Below, in pieces: positions 6,914-14,500 of a DNA stretch of 15,821 nt; within the stretch, counting starts at the first letter, position 1; each line of letters starts with the position of its first letter. Source of the stretch: an uncultured Lachnospiraceae bacterium. GTDB lineage: Bacteria; Bacillota; Clostridia; Lachnospirales; Lachnospiraceae. The stretch spans positions 1-15,821 of the forward strand of contig CAKRPI010000050.1 of NCBI GenBank assembly GCA_934376945.1, in the 5' to 3' direction. Under the pieces are notes generated by a model. It searched no databases and was not told where the DNA came from. It saw nothing but the letters and a program-made list of their open reading frames with translations. Both the position numbers and the translations under genes were made by a program.

Positions 6914-8458
6914 TTATCTGCGTTCCACCAACAGAGACTCTCCTGTCATCTCAGCCGGCTTCTCCATGCCCATCAGTTCGATCAGCGTCGGAATAATGTC
7001 TGCCAGGCGGCCGCCCTCGCGCAATGTGTATTTCGGATCACAATTCACAAGAATAAACGGAACCGGATTCGTAGTATGGGCAGTAAACGGCGCACCTGTT
7101 TCGTAGTCGATCATCTGCTCTGCGTTTCCGTGATCTGCACAGATAAAGAGCTTCGCACCTGTTTCTTTTACCGCTGCAACAACCTTTCCGACACACTCAT
7201 CAACTGCTTCAATTGCTTTCACCGCTGCAGGAATCACACCGGTATGACCAACCATATCCGGGTTTGCAAAATTTGTGATAATTACATCGTATTTTCCGGA
7301 TGTAATCGCACCGGTTACCTTTTCGCATACCTCATAAACACTCATTTCCGGCTGCAGGTCATACGTTGCTACCTTCGGAGATTTTACAAGGATACGATCC
7401 TCACCCTCATTCGGAGCTTCCACACCGCCGTTAAAGAAGAAGGTTACATGTGCATACTTCTCTGTCTCAGCAATTCTCGCCTGCGTCATGTGGTTTGCTG
7501 CCAGATACTCTCCGAATGTATTCGTAAGAGTAATCTTCTTAAATGCAACCGTCTTGTTCGGAATTGTCACATCATACTCTGTAAAGCATACGTAAACAAC
7601 ATTTCTGCGTGCTCCGCGGTCAAATCCGTCAAACTCATCGCAGCAGAATGTACGGGTAATTTCTCTTGCACGATCCGGGCGGAAATTAAAGAAGATTACA
7701 GAATCTCCATCCTGAACAGTTGCAACAGGCTTTCCGTCTTTCATTACCACAGTCGGAACAACAAACTCATCTGTTACTTCTTTTGCATATGAATTTGCAA
7801 CCGCCTCTACACCGGAAGCTGCCTGATCGCCCTCTCCGTACGCGATCGCACGATATGCCTTTTCAACACGATCCCAGCGGTTGTCACGATCCATCGCATA
7901 ATAACGACCCATCACGGTTGCAATCTCACCGACTCCGATCTCCTGCATTTTATCAGAAAGCTGCTGTACATAATCTTTTCCTGATGCAGGCGGTGTGTCT
8001 CTTCCGTCGAGGAAGCAGTGAACATACACCTTCGTCAGGCCATAGCGTTTTGCCATCTCAAGCAGCGCATATACGTGTGTGATATGGCTATGTACGCCGC
8101 CGTCAGAAAGCAGTCCGTACATATGAAGCGCTGTACCGTTCTCCTTTGCATTCTCCATTGCACGTTTTAACTCTGTATTTTCAAAGAAATCTCCGTCCTC
8201 AATTTCTTTCGTGATTCTGGTCAGATCCTGATATACAATGCGGCCGGCTCCCATATTTAAATGACCTACCTCAGAATTTCCCATCTGTCCATCCGGAAGT
8301 CCGACTGCAAGACCGCTTGCATTGCCTTTTACAAACGGATAGTTCGCCATCAGTTCATCCATAACCGGAGTCTTTGCAAGCGCAATTGCATTGCCTTCGG
8401 TCTTCTCATTTAATCCATATCCATCAAGAATCATTAAAACTACAGGAATTTTACTCAT
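6914..8458 (-). CDS. gpmI: 2,3-bisphosphoglycerate-independent phosphoglycerate mutase
   Basis: This manganese enzyme interconverts 3- and 2-phosphoglycerate through a phosphoserine intermediate, the glycolytic step before enolase. The 514-residue product is standard length. Visible active-site residues are Asp12 (ILDGYG), the phosphorylated Ser62 (MGNSEVGH), His123, Asp151 and Arg153 (DGRDTPP), Arg185 (MGRYYAMDRD), Arg260 and Arg263 (FNFRPDRAR), Lys334, Asp401 and His405 (NPDMVGHTG), Asp442 and His443 (CADHGNAE) and His461. The ATG at 8458 has AGGAGA at good spacing. It has its own strong promoter and a long leader. I see no terminator after the stop codon, so some readthrough into the htrA-like gene is possible. 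Confidence 0.98.
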   Translation of the reverse strand: MSKIPVVLMILDGYGLNEKTEGNAIALAKTPVMDELMANYPFVKGNASGLAVGLPDGQMGNSEVGHLNMGAGRIVYQDLTRITKEIEDGDFFENTELKRAMENAKENGTALHMYGLLSDGGVHSHITHVYALLEMAKRYGLTKVYVHCFLDGRDTPPASGKDYVQQLSDKMQEIGVGEIATVMGRYYAMDRDNRWDRVEKAYRAIAYGEGDQAASGVEAVANSYAKEVTDEFVVPTVVMKDGKPVATVQDGDSVIFFNFRPDRAREITRTFCCDEFDGFDRGARRNVVYVCFTEYDVTIPNKTVAFKKITLTNTFGEYLAANHMTQARIAETEKYAHVTFFFNGGVEAPNEGEDRILVKSPKVATYDLQPEMSVYEVCEKVTGAITSGKYDVIITNFANPDMVGHTGVIPAAVKAIEAVDECVGKVVAAVKETGAKLFICADHGNAEQMIDYETGAPFTAHTTNPVPFILVNCDPKYTLREGGRLADIIPTLIELMGMEKPAEMTGESLLVERR

Positions 8459-8546
8459 CTTTGTTCTCCTTATCTGTTTATCTGCCTTGTAACCGGACCG
8501 CCACCCGGGCAGTCGCTGTTTCCATCTCTGATACCGGGAAATTCAT

Positions 8547-8587
8547 GTCAAGCGGATATTCGCAATCCGCTTCGCTACTTGCTCATA
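8547..8587. repeat. Interspersed intergenic repeat, copy 3
   Basis: The 24-nt core at 8558-8581 matches copies at 927 and 3333. Here the left flank completes a perfect hairpin: AAGCGGAT (8550-8557) and ATCCGCTT (8565-8572) around ATTCGCA. On the minus strand the unit ends in TTGACA, a perfect -35 hexamer, but I see no -10 box at matching distance. It lies in the gpmI leader, so the hairpin would be transcribed. Confidence 0.7.
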
Positions 8588-8599
8588 ACCAAATAGTGC

Positions 8600-8674
8600 T
8601 TACAATCCGCTGTTTTTCACTGCTGTCTGATCTGCTGTCTGATCTGTCGTCTTAGCAGAACGGATATCGGCCAT
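8600..8674 (-). CDS. Possible small ORF (24 codons) in the gpmI leader
   Basis: An ATG at 8674 opens 24 codons ending in TAA, beginning MADIRSAKTT and ending AVKNSGL. GGGAGAG lies 9 nt upstream, an acceptable ribosome-binding site, and the ORF starts about 20 nt after the predicted transcription start. A perfect 12-nt tandem duplication (8621-8644) gives the repeated DQTA in the middle. It may be a leader peptide, a free-standing microprotein, or chance. I do not recognise the sequence, and the hydrophilic composition shows no run of one amino acid as in classic attenuation peptides. Confidence 0.3.
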   Translation of the reverse strand: MADIRSAKTTDQTADQTAVKNSGL

Positions 8675-8698
8675 TTTTCACGACTCTCCCGGCAATGT

Positions 8699-8727
8699 AT
8701 TATAGCACGCACTTCTTTGAAACGCAA
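8699..8727 (-). promoter_or_regulatory. Predicted promoter of gpmI
   Basis: On the minus strand TTGCGT (8727-8722) and a perfect TATAAT (8704-8699) are separated by 17 nt. Transcription would start near 8692, giving a leader of about 230 nt before gpmI. The site directly adjoins the end of the GH25 gene (stop at 8734), with no obvious terminator between them. Confidence 0.75.
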
Positions 8728-8733
8728 CGGGTA

Positions 8734-10083
8734 CTACTTATAATTCCAGCATACGCCATCTGCATCAAAAATATATTTTCCCACCTTGCAGCTGCGCTTC
8801 ATCACGCCATCCTTTTTATTGAAGTAATACCATTTGCCTCTGATCTGCGTCCATCCTGCCGCCCGGTTTCCATTCTTTGCAATATAATATTTTTTCGTCC
8901 CGAATGTCAGCCAGCCTGTACGCATCCGTCCGTCCTGCTGTGCAAAATAGAAGGTTTTTCCCTGATATTTCAGCCAGCCCTTATGAAGCTTTCCGGTTTT
9001 CAATTTCAGGAAATATTTTCTTCCATTTAACTTCAGCCAACCTGTCTGCTTTACTCCGGCTGCATTCAGATAATACGTATCCCCTCCGACCTTCAGCCAG
9101 CCCGTCTGCCTTGCACCGGTCTTATTCAGATAATACGTATTTCCGTTGATCTGAAACCAGCCTGATGTTTTCCGCATTGCACCGGTCTGATAACTGAAAT
9201 AATAATAGTATTTTCCGATCTTCTGCCAACCACTTGTACGATAGCCCGATGAATCAAAGTAATACGTCTTTCCGTCAATTGTCATTTTGGTGCCGATCAC
9301 CCGGCTTCCGTCTGCCTTTACATACCAGATACCGGAATCATCCTTATGCCAGCCCGGCGTTTCCTTCTCCGCTGTTCCAGGCTGTGTACGCGGCCGAATA
9401 ATCTTCGTATAATCACGAAGGTCATAATCCAGATCCACTGCTGTGCTGATTCCCTTTACGCGCCCGGTACTGCTGTACTGCCACATGGAGGTCGGACTGA
9501 ACTCCACGGAGGATGCCCATCTTGCCACCCATTTGTCATATCTTGTCAGACGGCTCAGATCCATCCGTTCGTGCAGCCAGTTCTGACTTGCATAAATCAT
9601 CGGATAATACCCGGCTGCCTCAATTTTTCTGAGAAACGCCAGTGTGATATCCGTACGCTGTTTCGTTGTCAGCTTCATGTGGATTTCATCTTCGATATCA
9701 AATGCCACCGGATACGATATCTTATATCCTCTGATCTGTTTTAATACGAACTCCGCTTCCTTTTCTGCCTCTTTCACATTATGTGCATGTGAATATATAT
9801 ACACACCAACGTTAATGTTATTCTTGATCGCATTGCGAATATTGTATTCAAATTTCGGATCGCTTTGTTCCTGACCATTGATGACATATCCGACACCGAT
9901 CATGGTAAATTTAACGCCATCCTGTTTTACCGCTTTCCAGTTGATCGTTCCCTGATACCGAGATACGTCGATCCCCCTGATCCGCGCTGCCGCATCTGCC
10001 CGGCCGGCCGGCAAAATACAGATCACCATCAACAAAAGCAGTACCGAAAAGAAATGCGTCAATGACTGTCTTACTTTTTCCAT
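8734..10083 (-). CDS. Secreted GH25 lysozyme (muramidase) with cell-wall-binding repeats
   Basis: GH25 enzymes cleave the N-acetylmuramic acid to N-acetylglucosamine bond of peptidoglycan. From the ATG at 10083 the product has 449 residues: a signal peptide (h-region LLLLMVICILPA, cleavage near ADA-AAR, about residue 31), a GH25 domain (about 33-230) with Asp39 in GIDVSRYQG and the acidic pair Asp129 and Glu131 (AFDIEDE), then about ten choline-binding-type repeats of the GW-x-YYY pattern to the C-terminus, the last one degenerate. An ATG 18 nt further upstream has no ribosome-binding site, whereas AAGGAG lies 6 nt before the chosen start. The repeats suggest attachment to wall polymers. A self-lysin in cell separation or a weapon against other bacteria are both possible roles. 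Confidence 0.93.
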   Translation of the reverse strand: MEKVRQSLTHFFSVLLLLMVICILPAGRADAAARIRGIDVSRYQGTINWKAVKQDGVKFTMIGVGYVINGQEQSDPKFEYNIRNAIKNNINVGVYIYSHAHNVKEAEKEAEFVLKQIRGYKISYPVAFDIEDEIHMKLTTKQRTDITLAFLRKIEAAGYYPMIYASQNWLHERMDLSRLTRYDKWVARWASSVEFSPTSMWQYSSTGRVKGISTAVDLDYDLRDYTKIIRPRTQPGTAEKETPGWHKDDSGIWYVKADGSRVIGTKMTIDGKTYYFDSSGYRTSGWQKIGKYYYYFSYQTGAMRKTSGWFQINGNTYYLNKTGARQTGWLKVGGDTYYLNAAGVKQTGWLKLNGRKYFLKLKTGKLHKGWLKYQGKTFYFAQQDGRMRTGWLTFGTKKYYIAKNGNRAAGWTQIRGKWYYFNKKDGVMKRSCKVGKYIFDADGVCWNYK

Positions 10084-10101
10084 TCTTCTCTCCTTTTTCA
10101 T

Positions 10102-10120
10102 TTTATGTACAATTTATGTA
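10102..10120. promoter_or_regulatory. Direct repeat upstream of the GH25 gene
   Basis: TTTATGTA occurs twice (10102-10109 and 10113-10120) with an 11-bp period, about 20 nt upstream of the GH25 start and overlapping the region where a -10 box could lie. The one-turn spacing is typical of direct-repeat operators, but no regulator can be named and the AT-rich sequence may be chance. Confidence 0.25.
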
Positions 10121-10159
10121 ACATCGAAATCCTTTTGTGCTTAATACTCTTATGATGTA

Positions 10160-11614
10160 TTAGTCCGGAATCACTGGTACTGCATCTGCAGGAATCGGGC
10201 AGGTATACCCTTCTGCCGTGCGCTTTTCGAATTCTTTTCTTGCTTCAGCCAGAATCTCCGGATGCAGGAAAAGCTCTACTGCGGATGCTGCCAGCACTTT
10301 GCCGGCATGCACTGCTGCTTTGTGGCCGATTTCCGTCCGGTCGCAGGCAACATTCTGCCAGCTATGCCCCGGACAGCCATTTGGCCAGGCCGCCACATGG
10401 ATCTGTGCCGTCGGTGTCAGCCAGCTGACATCCCCGACATCCGTAGAGCCTGCCTTAAAAGCCTCCCCCTGATACAACGGCGCCAGAAATGCATTCATTG
10501 CGTGGCCGTACTCCTTTTGAAGGGCTGCAACTTCCTCGCGCAGTACCTCATCATTTTCAGCTGCCACGCCCGGAATTTCATTACTTCCCGGATACGTTTT
10601 TGCCAGCGCATCTGCATAGTCTAACTCTTCTTTCGTATACTGCGGCACTCCAAGCTCACTGAAATTATGATACAAAACCCGTTCCAGCGTATGATTCGTC
10701 ACCGTGTCGGCCAGGCCGTCAATAAATTTCCGTTCAAATGTCGTATCTGTCATAAGCGCCGCGCCTTCTGCAATCCGATCTACGCGTTCCTGAAGCTGAA
10801 CAGCCTCTGAAACATGATTGGAACGTACCATATACAAAACATCCGCCCTTGGCTGAACCACATTTGGGCTGCAGCCTCCCGCATTGGTAATTGCGTAGTG
10901 AATTCTTGCCCGGTCACTCATGTGCTCCCGCAAAAACTGTACACCGATATTCATCAGCTCCACCGCATCGAGTGCGCTTCGCCCTTTTTCCGGCGCCCCT
11001 GATGCATGGGAAGCCACACCGGTAAATTTATACTGCACCTGAATACAGGAATTTGAAGAGCCTGTCTCCACCTCATTGACATCCTCCGGATGCCACGTCA
11101 GCGCCGCATCCAGATCCCGCCATACGCCGTCCCGCGCCATGAACGCTTTTGCAGCCCCTCCTTCTTCTCCCGGACAACCGTACAGGATCACCGTACCGGC
11201 ACACGCACTTTGTTCTAAAAATGCTTTTATACCAATTGCTGCCGCAAGCGCACCTGCGCCAAGCAGATTATGTCCGCATCCATGTCCGTTTCCACCATGG
11301 GTAAGCTCTTTCCGCTCCAAACCTCCTGCCTCCTGCGACAGACCGGAAAGTGCATCATATTCTGCCAGAATCCCAATCAACGGCCGTCCGCTTCCGTATG
11401 ACGCGGAAAACGCCGTTTCAATTCCGCAAATTCCCTTTTTTACCTCAAATCCTTCTTTTTCCAGCACTTCGCAGTATAAGGCAGCCGAACGCACCTCCTG
11501 AAGCGATAATTCCGCATAATCCCAGATACGATCTGCTACCTCACCTATAAGCGCAGCCTTTTTCTCAATTGCCTCAACTGCTGCCTTTTTTTCTCTCTGC
11601 ATGTTTTCCTGCAT
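10160..11614 (-). CDS. M20 family amidohydrolase, AbgB-like (p-aminobenzoyl-glutamate hydrolase subunit B type)
   Basis: M20 metallohydrolases cut amide bonds of N-acylated amino acids or small peptides in the cytoplasm. From the ATG at 11614 the product has 484 residues. Metal-site motifs are visible: GNGHGCGHNLLG (about 109-120), PGEEGGAAKAF (about 148-158), WHPE (about 174), a dimerisation-domain stretch FTGVASHASGAPEKGRSALD and the late STDVGDVSW. These are characteristic of the AbgB branch. A TTG-initiated extension of 13 residues is open, but AAGGAGGAGAAGGAG directly precedes the chosen ATG. No abgA or abgT partner is seen, so p-aminobenzoyl-glutamate as substrate is only a guess. It follows the amino acid importer but is separated by a terminator. 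Confidence 0.9.
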   Translation of the reverse strand: MQENMQREKKAAVEAIEKKAALIGEVADRIWDYAELSLQEVRSAALYCEVLEKEGFEVKKGICGIETAFSASYGSGRPLIGILAEYDALSGLSQEAGGLERKELTHGGNGHGCGHNLLGAGALAAAIGIKAFLEQSACAGTVILYGCPGEEGGAAKAFMARDGVWRDLDAALTWHPEDVNEVETGSSNSCIQVQYKFTGVASHASGAPEKGRSALDAVELMNIGVQFLREHMSDRARIHYAITNAGGCSPNVVQPRADVLYMVRSNHVSEAVQLQERVDRIAEGAALMTDTTFERKFIDGLADTVTNHTLERVLYHNFSELGVPQYTKEELDYADALAKTYPGSNEIPGVAAENDEVLREEVAALQKEYGHAMNAFLAPLYQGEAFKAGSTDVGDVSWLTPTAQIHVAAWPNGCPGHSWQNVACDRTEIGHKAAVHAGKVLAASAVELFLHPEILAEARKEFEKRTAEGYTCPIPADAVPVIPD

Positions 11615-11702
11615 GTTCTCCTTCTCCTCCTTATTCCTGTCTCCTGCCACCAATTCCCGTTTCCTTTTTCTCTATTGCACCGAAACCAAGAATACGCCCG
11701 GA

Positions 11703-11739
11703 ATATTATAAAAGGCCGCCGGAGCTTCCGACAGCCTTT
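11703..11739 (-). terminator. Intrinsic terminator of the amino acid ABC transporter operon
   Basis: On the minus strand AAAGGCTGTCGGA and TCCGGCGGCCTTT form a 13-bp stem (two G-U wobbles) with loop AGC, followed by TTTTATAATATT. It starts about 23 nt past the ATPase stop codon. Confidence 0.8.
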
Positions 11740-11762
11740 ATCTTACCTGATTCTTTCCGTTT

Positions 11763-12539
11763 TTACAACACCTTCGACAGAAAATCCTGTAACCGCGGGT
11801 TGCTGGGGTGTTCAAAAATCTGTTCCGGTGTCCCCTCCTCAAGCAGTTTTCCGTCTGCCATGAAAAGTACACGATTCCCAACCTCACGTGCAAATCCCAT
11901 CTCATGCGTCACACAGACCATTGTCATGCCTTCCTTTGCAAGCTCTTTCATAACATCAAGCACTTCTCCGACCATTTCCGGATCCAACGCCGAAGTCGGT
12001 TCATCGAAAAGCATAACCTCCGGTTCCATTGCAAGCGCACGTACAATCGCAACTCGCTGCTTCTGTCCGCCTGAAAGCTGAATCGGATATGCATCCGCAC
12101 GATCAGCAAGTCCAACTCTCTCCAGAAGGATCCTTGCTTTCTTTTCTGCTTCCGCTCTGTCCATTCCACGCACCTTCATCGGCGCCAGAACCATATTTTC
12201 CAGAATTGTCATATGCGGAAAAAGATTGAAATGCTGAAAAACCATCCCCATCTTCTGACGAAGTCCGTCAATGTCAAGCTTTACCGTTTTTCCCTCTGCA
12301 TTTTTATACTTTTTCTTTGTAATGTCCACACCTTCAAACACGATTGAACCGCCGGTTGGTTCTTCCAGAAGATTGAGGCTGCGCAGGAACGTAGATTTTC
12401 CGGAACCGGATGGTCCGATCACTACCATGACATCACCTTTGTGAATTGTCGTTGTCACCCCGTCAAGTGCCTTGATCGTGCCCATTTTATAGTGCTTTTT
12501 CAAATCCGTTACCTGGATCAGACTATCTCTTGTCTCCAC
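11763..12539 (-). CDS. glnQ: Polar amino acid ABC transporter ATP-binding protein (GlnQ/HisP type)
   Basis: This subunit hydrolyses ATP to drive import of a polar amino acid through the adjacent permease. The 258-residue product has Walker [10 protein letters not shown] (42-50), the Q-loop at Gln102 ([13 protein letters not shown]), signature LSGGQKQR (155-162), Walker [15 protein letters not shown] (175-188) and the switch His212 (VTHEMGFA). A lysine-rich insert (about 75-90) precedes the Q-loop. The start is GTG at 12539 with AAGGAG 8 nt upstream, inside the last codons of the permease gene; the 17-nt overlap indicates translational coupling. The symbol reflects the family; the true substrate is not determined. 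Confidence 0.93.
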   Translation of the reverse strand: METRDSLIQVTDLKKHYKMGTIKALDGVTTTIHKGDVMVVIGPSGSGKSTFLRSLNLLEEPTGGSIVFEGVDITKKKYKNAEGKTVKLDIDGLRQKMGMVFQHFNLFPHMTILENMVLAPMKVRGMDRAEAEKKARILLERVGLADRADAYPIQLSGGQKQRVAIVRALAMEPEVMLFDEPTSALDPEMVGEVLDVMKELAKEGMTMVCVTHEMGFAREVGNRVLFMADGKLLEEGTPEQIFEHPSNPRLQDFLSKVL

Positions 12540-13308
12540 GGCTCATTCTCCTTTCAAAGTACGCAATCAGCTTCGAGGTCGGGAAGCACAGGCAGAAATA
12601 TATCGCAGTTGCAACAAGAAGCGGCTCGATAATAACAAAGGTTGCTCCTTTTACTGCATTTACAGCCGACATAATATCCTGTACACCGATCGTATAAGTA
12701 ATTGCAGACTCTTTAATAATTACTACGAATTCGTTTGCAATTGCCGGAAGAATATTTTTCAATGCCTGCGGCAAAATGATATAACGCAGATTCTGTGCCT
12801 GCGAAAGACCAAGAGATCTTGCGGCCTCCGTCTGTCCTCCGTCAATTGACTGAATGCCGGACCGCATAATTTCGCACAGATACGCGCCGGAATTCATTCC
12901 AAGTGCAACTACACCCGGAAAAAAACGATCAAATTTAATAAATCCGAATAACCGAAATGATGGAAGCTGAATCATGCTGAACACACCGTAATAAATAATA
13001 AAAATCTGAACAATAACCGGTGTGGAACGAAGTATTTCCACGTACGCAGTCGCAAGAAAGCTCAGCGGATTAAAGCGGCTGATCACCGTCAGCACACCTC
13101 CATCCCTTGGATGTCCTTCCCTGTCAAGTCCAAGGAAACGAAGCGGCCGAAAATCGGACAGCCTCATCAGTGCCAGCAAAAGTGCAATGCAAAATCCTAT
13201 TGCCACCGTAAACATTGAAAGCAGAACTGTAACCAGCAGTCCCTGCCGGAACAGCTCTGCATACGGCGCAATCAATGAAAAATTACTTAATTTGATAAAA
13301 CTGTCCAT
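12523..13308 (-). CDS. Polar amino acid ABC transporter permease (HisM/GlnP family)
   Basis: This inner-membrane subunit forms the channel of a polar amino acid importer, probably as a homodimer because only one permease gene is present. The 261 residues include several hydrophobic segments (for example 23-48, 97-113, 132-144 and 222-244) and the cytoplasmic EAA loop [20 protein letters not shown] (161-180) that contacts the ATPase. A hydrophilic insert (about 52-80, charged and Gly-rich) follows the first segment. The ATG at 13308 has AAAGGG at 6-nt spacing. The gene lies between the binding protein and the ATPase and overlaps the latter by 17 nt. Confidence 0.93.
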   Translation of the reverse strand: MDSFIKLSNFSLIAPYAELFRQGLLVTVLLSMFTVAIGFCIALLLALMRLSDFRPLRFLGLDREGHPRDGGVLTVISRFNPLSFLATAYVEILRSTPVIVQIFIIYYGVFSMIQLPSFRLFGFIKFDRFFPGVVALGMNSGAYLCEIMRSGIQSIDGGQTEAARSLGLSQAQNLRYIILPQALKNILPAIANEFVVIIKESAITYTIGVQDIMSAVNAVKGATFVIIEPLLVATAIYFCLCFPTSKLIAYFERRMSRGDKR

Positions 13309-13358
13309 TTTATACCCTTTCTCTTTCTGTCTGTTCCCAATTTTTCACAGCGCTGCAA

Positions 13359-13401
13359 AAAGCTGCTGCATTCAGCCTGATTCACATCGTGCAGCAGCTT
13401 T
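13359..13401 (-). other. Intercistronic hairpin between binding protein and permease genes
   Basis: AAAGCTGCTGCA and TGCAGCAGCTTT form a perfect 12-bp stem around a 19-nt loop, with TTTTT spanning the end of the stem on the minus strand. It lies about 85 nt past the binding protein stop codon. Such structures often shield the upstream part of an ABC operon mRNA or cause partial termination, giving more binding protein than membrane subunits; that role here is inferred. Confidence 0.55.
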
Positions 13402-13487
13402 CTTTGAGCAGCTTCCGTTTTCTTTTCCGGATTTCTCTGCTCTTTTTCCAGTACACAGCTTTCAACGACTGTGTCCATAAAATGATC

Positions 13488-14381
13488 TTACTCTGTTACA
13501 GCTTCCGTTTCTGCTGAAACATCACCGTTTTCATCCAGAAGACCTTCATACTTTTCACCAGAAGCAAGTGCATTTGCTTCTGCAATGTACTCTTCCAAAG
13601 ATCCGTCTGCTTTCGCAGCTGCAATTGCCTCATTCACAGCAGCAAGAAGCGCCTCATTTCCCTTGGAAACACCGATAGAGGATCCAACTACATCGTACGG
13701 TACATCTGCAACGATCTCAAGATCCGGATAATTTTTCTGATAGCTCTTTGCCACATCTGTCTCAATATAAGCTGCATCCAGTTTGCCTGCCAGCAGCTCA
13801 GAAATAATATCTGTTACCTTCGGAAGCGATACGATATCTGCATCCGGAGAGTTTTTCTGTGCAAGATCAAGCTGGATCGAACCGGTCTGAGCTCCTACAG
13901 AAACGGATGGATCATTGACTGCATCAGTAGAATTATACGTATCTGCATTATCCTTCACTGTTACAAGGGACTGACCTCCCTCATAGTAAATATCGGAAAA
14001 ATCCATCGCAGCTTCACGCACCGGATCCGGTGACAGTCCTGCCATACCAAGGTCCACTGATTTCGTCTGCAGCTCAGTCAGTACACCGTCAAAGTCTACC
14101 GTAACAACCTCAAGCTCCAGTCCCATATAATCAGCAATATACTGCGCAAGTGCCATATCAAAACCTGCCAGCGATGGTGTACCGTCCTCATCGATTGCAT
14201 AAAATTCATACGGAGCGAAATCCGGGCTTGTTGCAACTGTAAGCTTTCCGTCTGTAACAGTCTCCACTGATGACAGATCCACCTTTTCTTCTGTCGTTGT
14301 TTCCGTACTTTCTTCAGCAAAGGCAGTCATAGAGCATGCCATGCATCCTGCCAGCACAAGTGCAAATAATCTCTTTTTCAT
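13488..14381 (-). CDS. Polar amino acid ABC transporter substrate-binding protein (SBP family 3)
   Basis: This extracytoplasmic receptor delivers an amino acid to the permease. From the ATG at 14381 it has 297 residues: a signal sequence MKKRLFALVLAGCMACSMTAFA, then the two-lobed SBP_bac_3 fold starting near LTVATSPDFAPYEF, with GFDMALAQYIADYMG, the ligand-binding Arg region DPVREAAMDFSDIYY, and GAQTGSIQLDLA at the second lobe. LAGC is a possible lipobox, but its Cys is only residue 13, and AFA-EE is a plausible ordinary signal peptidase site; anchoring is therefore uncertain. A Thr/Glu-rich linker follows the signal. GGGAGG precedes the chosen ATG; an in-frame ATG six codons upstream lacks such a site. 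It is first in the operon, with a strong promoter. Confidence 0.93.
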   Translation of the reverse strand: MKKRLFALVLAGCMACSMTAFAEESTETTTEEKVDLSSVETVTDGKLTVATSPDFAPYEFYAIDEDGTPSLAGFDMALAQYIADYMGLELEVVTVDFDGVLTELQTKSVDLGMAGLSPDPVREAAMDFSDIYYEGGQSLVTVKDNADTYNSTDAVNDPSVSVGAQTGSIQLDLAQKNSPDADIVSLPKVTDIISELLAGKLDAAYIETDVAKSYQKNYPDLEIVADVPYDVVGSSIGVSKGNEALLAAVNEAIAAAKADGSLEEYIAEANALASGEKYEGLLDENGDVSAETEAVTE

Positions 14382-14394
14382 ACTTTTACCTCCC

Positions 14395-14408
14395 TGCATA
14401 TATATGCA
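14395..14408. promoter_or_regulatory. Perfect 14-bp palindrome in the leader of the ABC importer operon
   Basis: TGCATATATATGCA is perfectly self-complementary. It lies between the predicted transcription start and the ribosome-binding site of the binding protein gene, a few bases from GGGAGG. It could be a repressor site or an RNA hairpin affecting translation. AT-rich chance is possible; I cannot assign a regulator. Confidence 0.35.
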
Positions 14409-14437
14409 TATTTATAAGTTTTAAATGAACTTGTTTT

Positions 14438-14465
14438 ATTATAGCCCATTTTCTAAATTATGCAA
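14438..14465 (-). promoter_or_regulatory. Predicted promoter of the amino acid ABC importer operon
   Basis: On the minus strand TTGCAT (14465-14460) and a perfect TATAAT (14443-14438) are separated by 16 nt. The start site would be near 14431, about 50 nt before the binding protein ATG. The gap also separates this operon from the small membrane protein gene upstream. Confidence 0.75.
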
Positions 14466-14500
14466 GAGGAAAAAGTCACCTTTCCCGGATTTTCTGTAAT

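Noticed and set aside
6869..7792. Long plus-strand open frame (307 codons) opposite gpmI
   Set aside because: It is antisense to an unambiguous gpmI with all active-site residues. Its Cys- and Arg-rich composition without domains is typical of a shadow frame, and no ribosome-binding site supports it.
8760..9360. Regularly spaced similar DNA segments that could suggest a CRISPR array
   Set aside because: The period corresponds to 20-21-residue GW repeats in the GH25 protein; units vary at synonymous and conserved sites and there are no unique spacers.
11569..12081. Plus-strand 170-codon open frame opposite the ABC ATPase and the start of the amidohydrolase gene
   Set aside because: It lies opposite two well-supported genes and a terminator, and its Ser/Pro-rich translation shows no recognisable domain.
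14473..14492. Weak GGAAAG/TTTTCC-type stem after the small membrane protein gene, considered as a terminator
   Set aside because: The stem is short, contains a wobble and is not followed by a T-tract.
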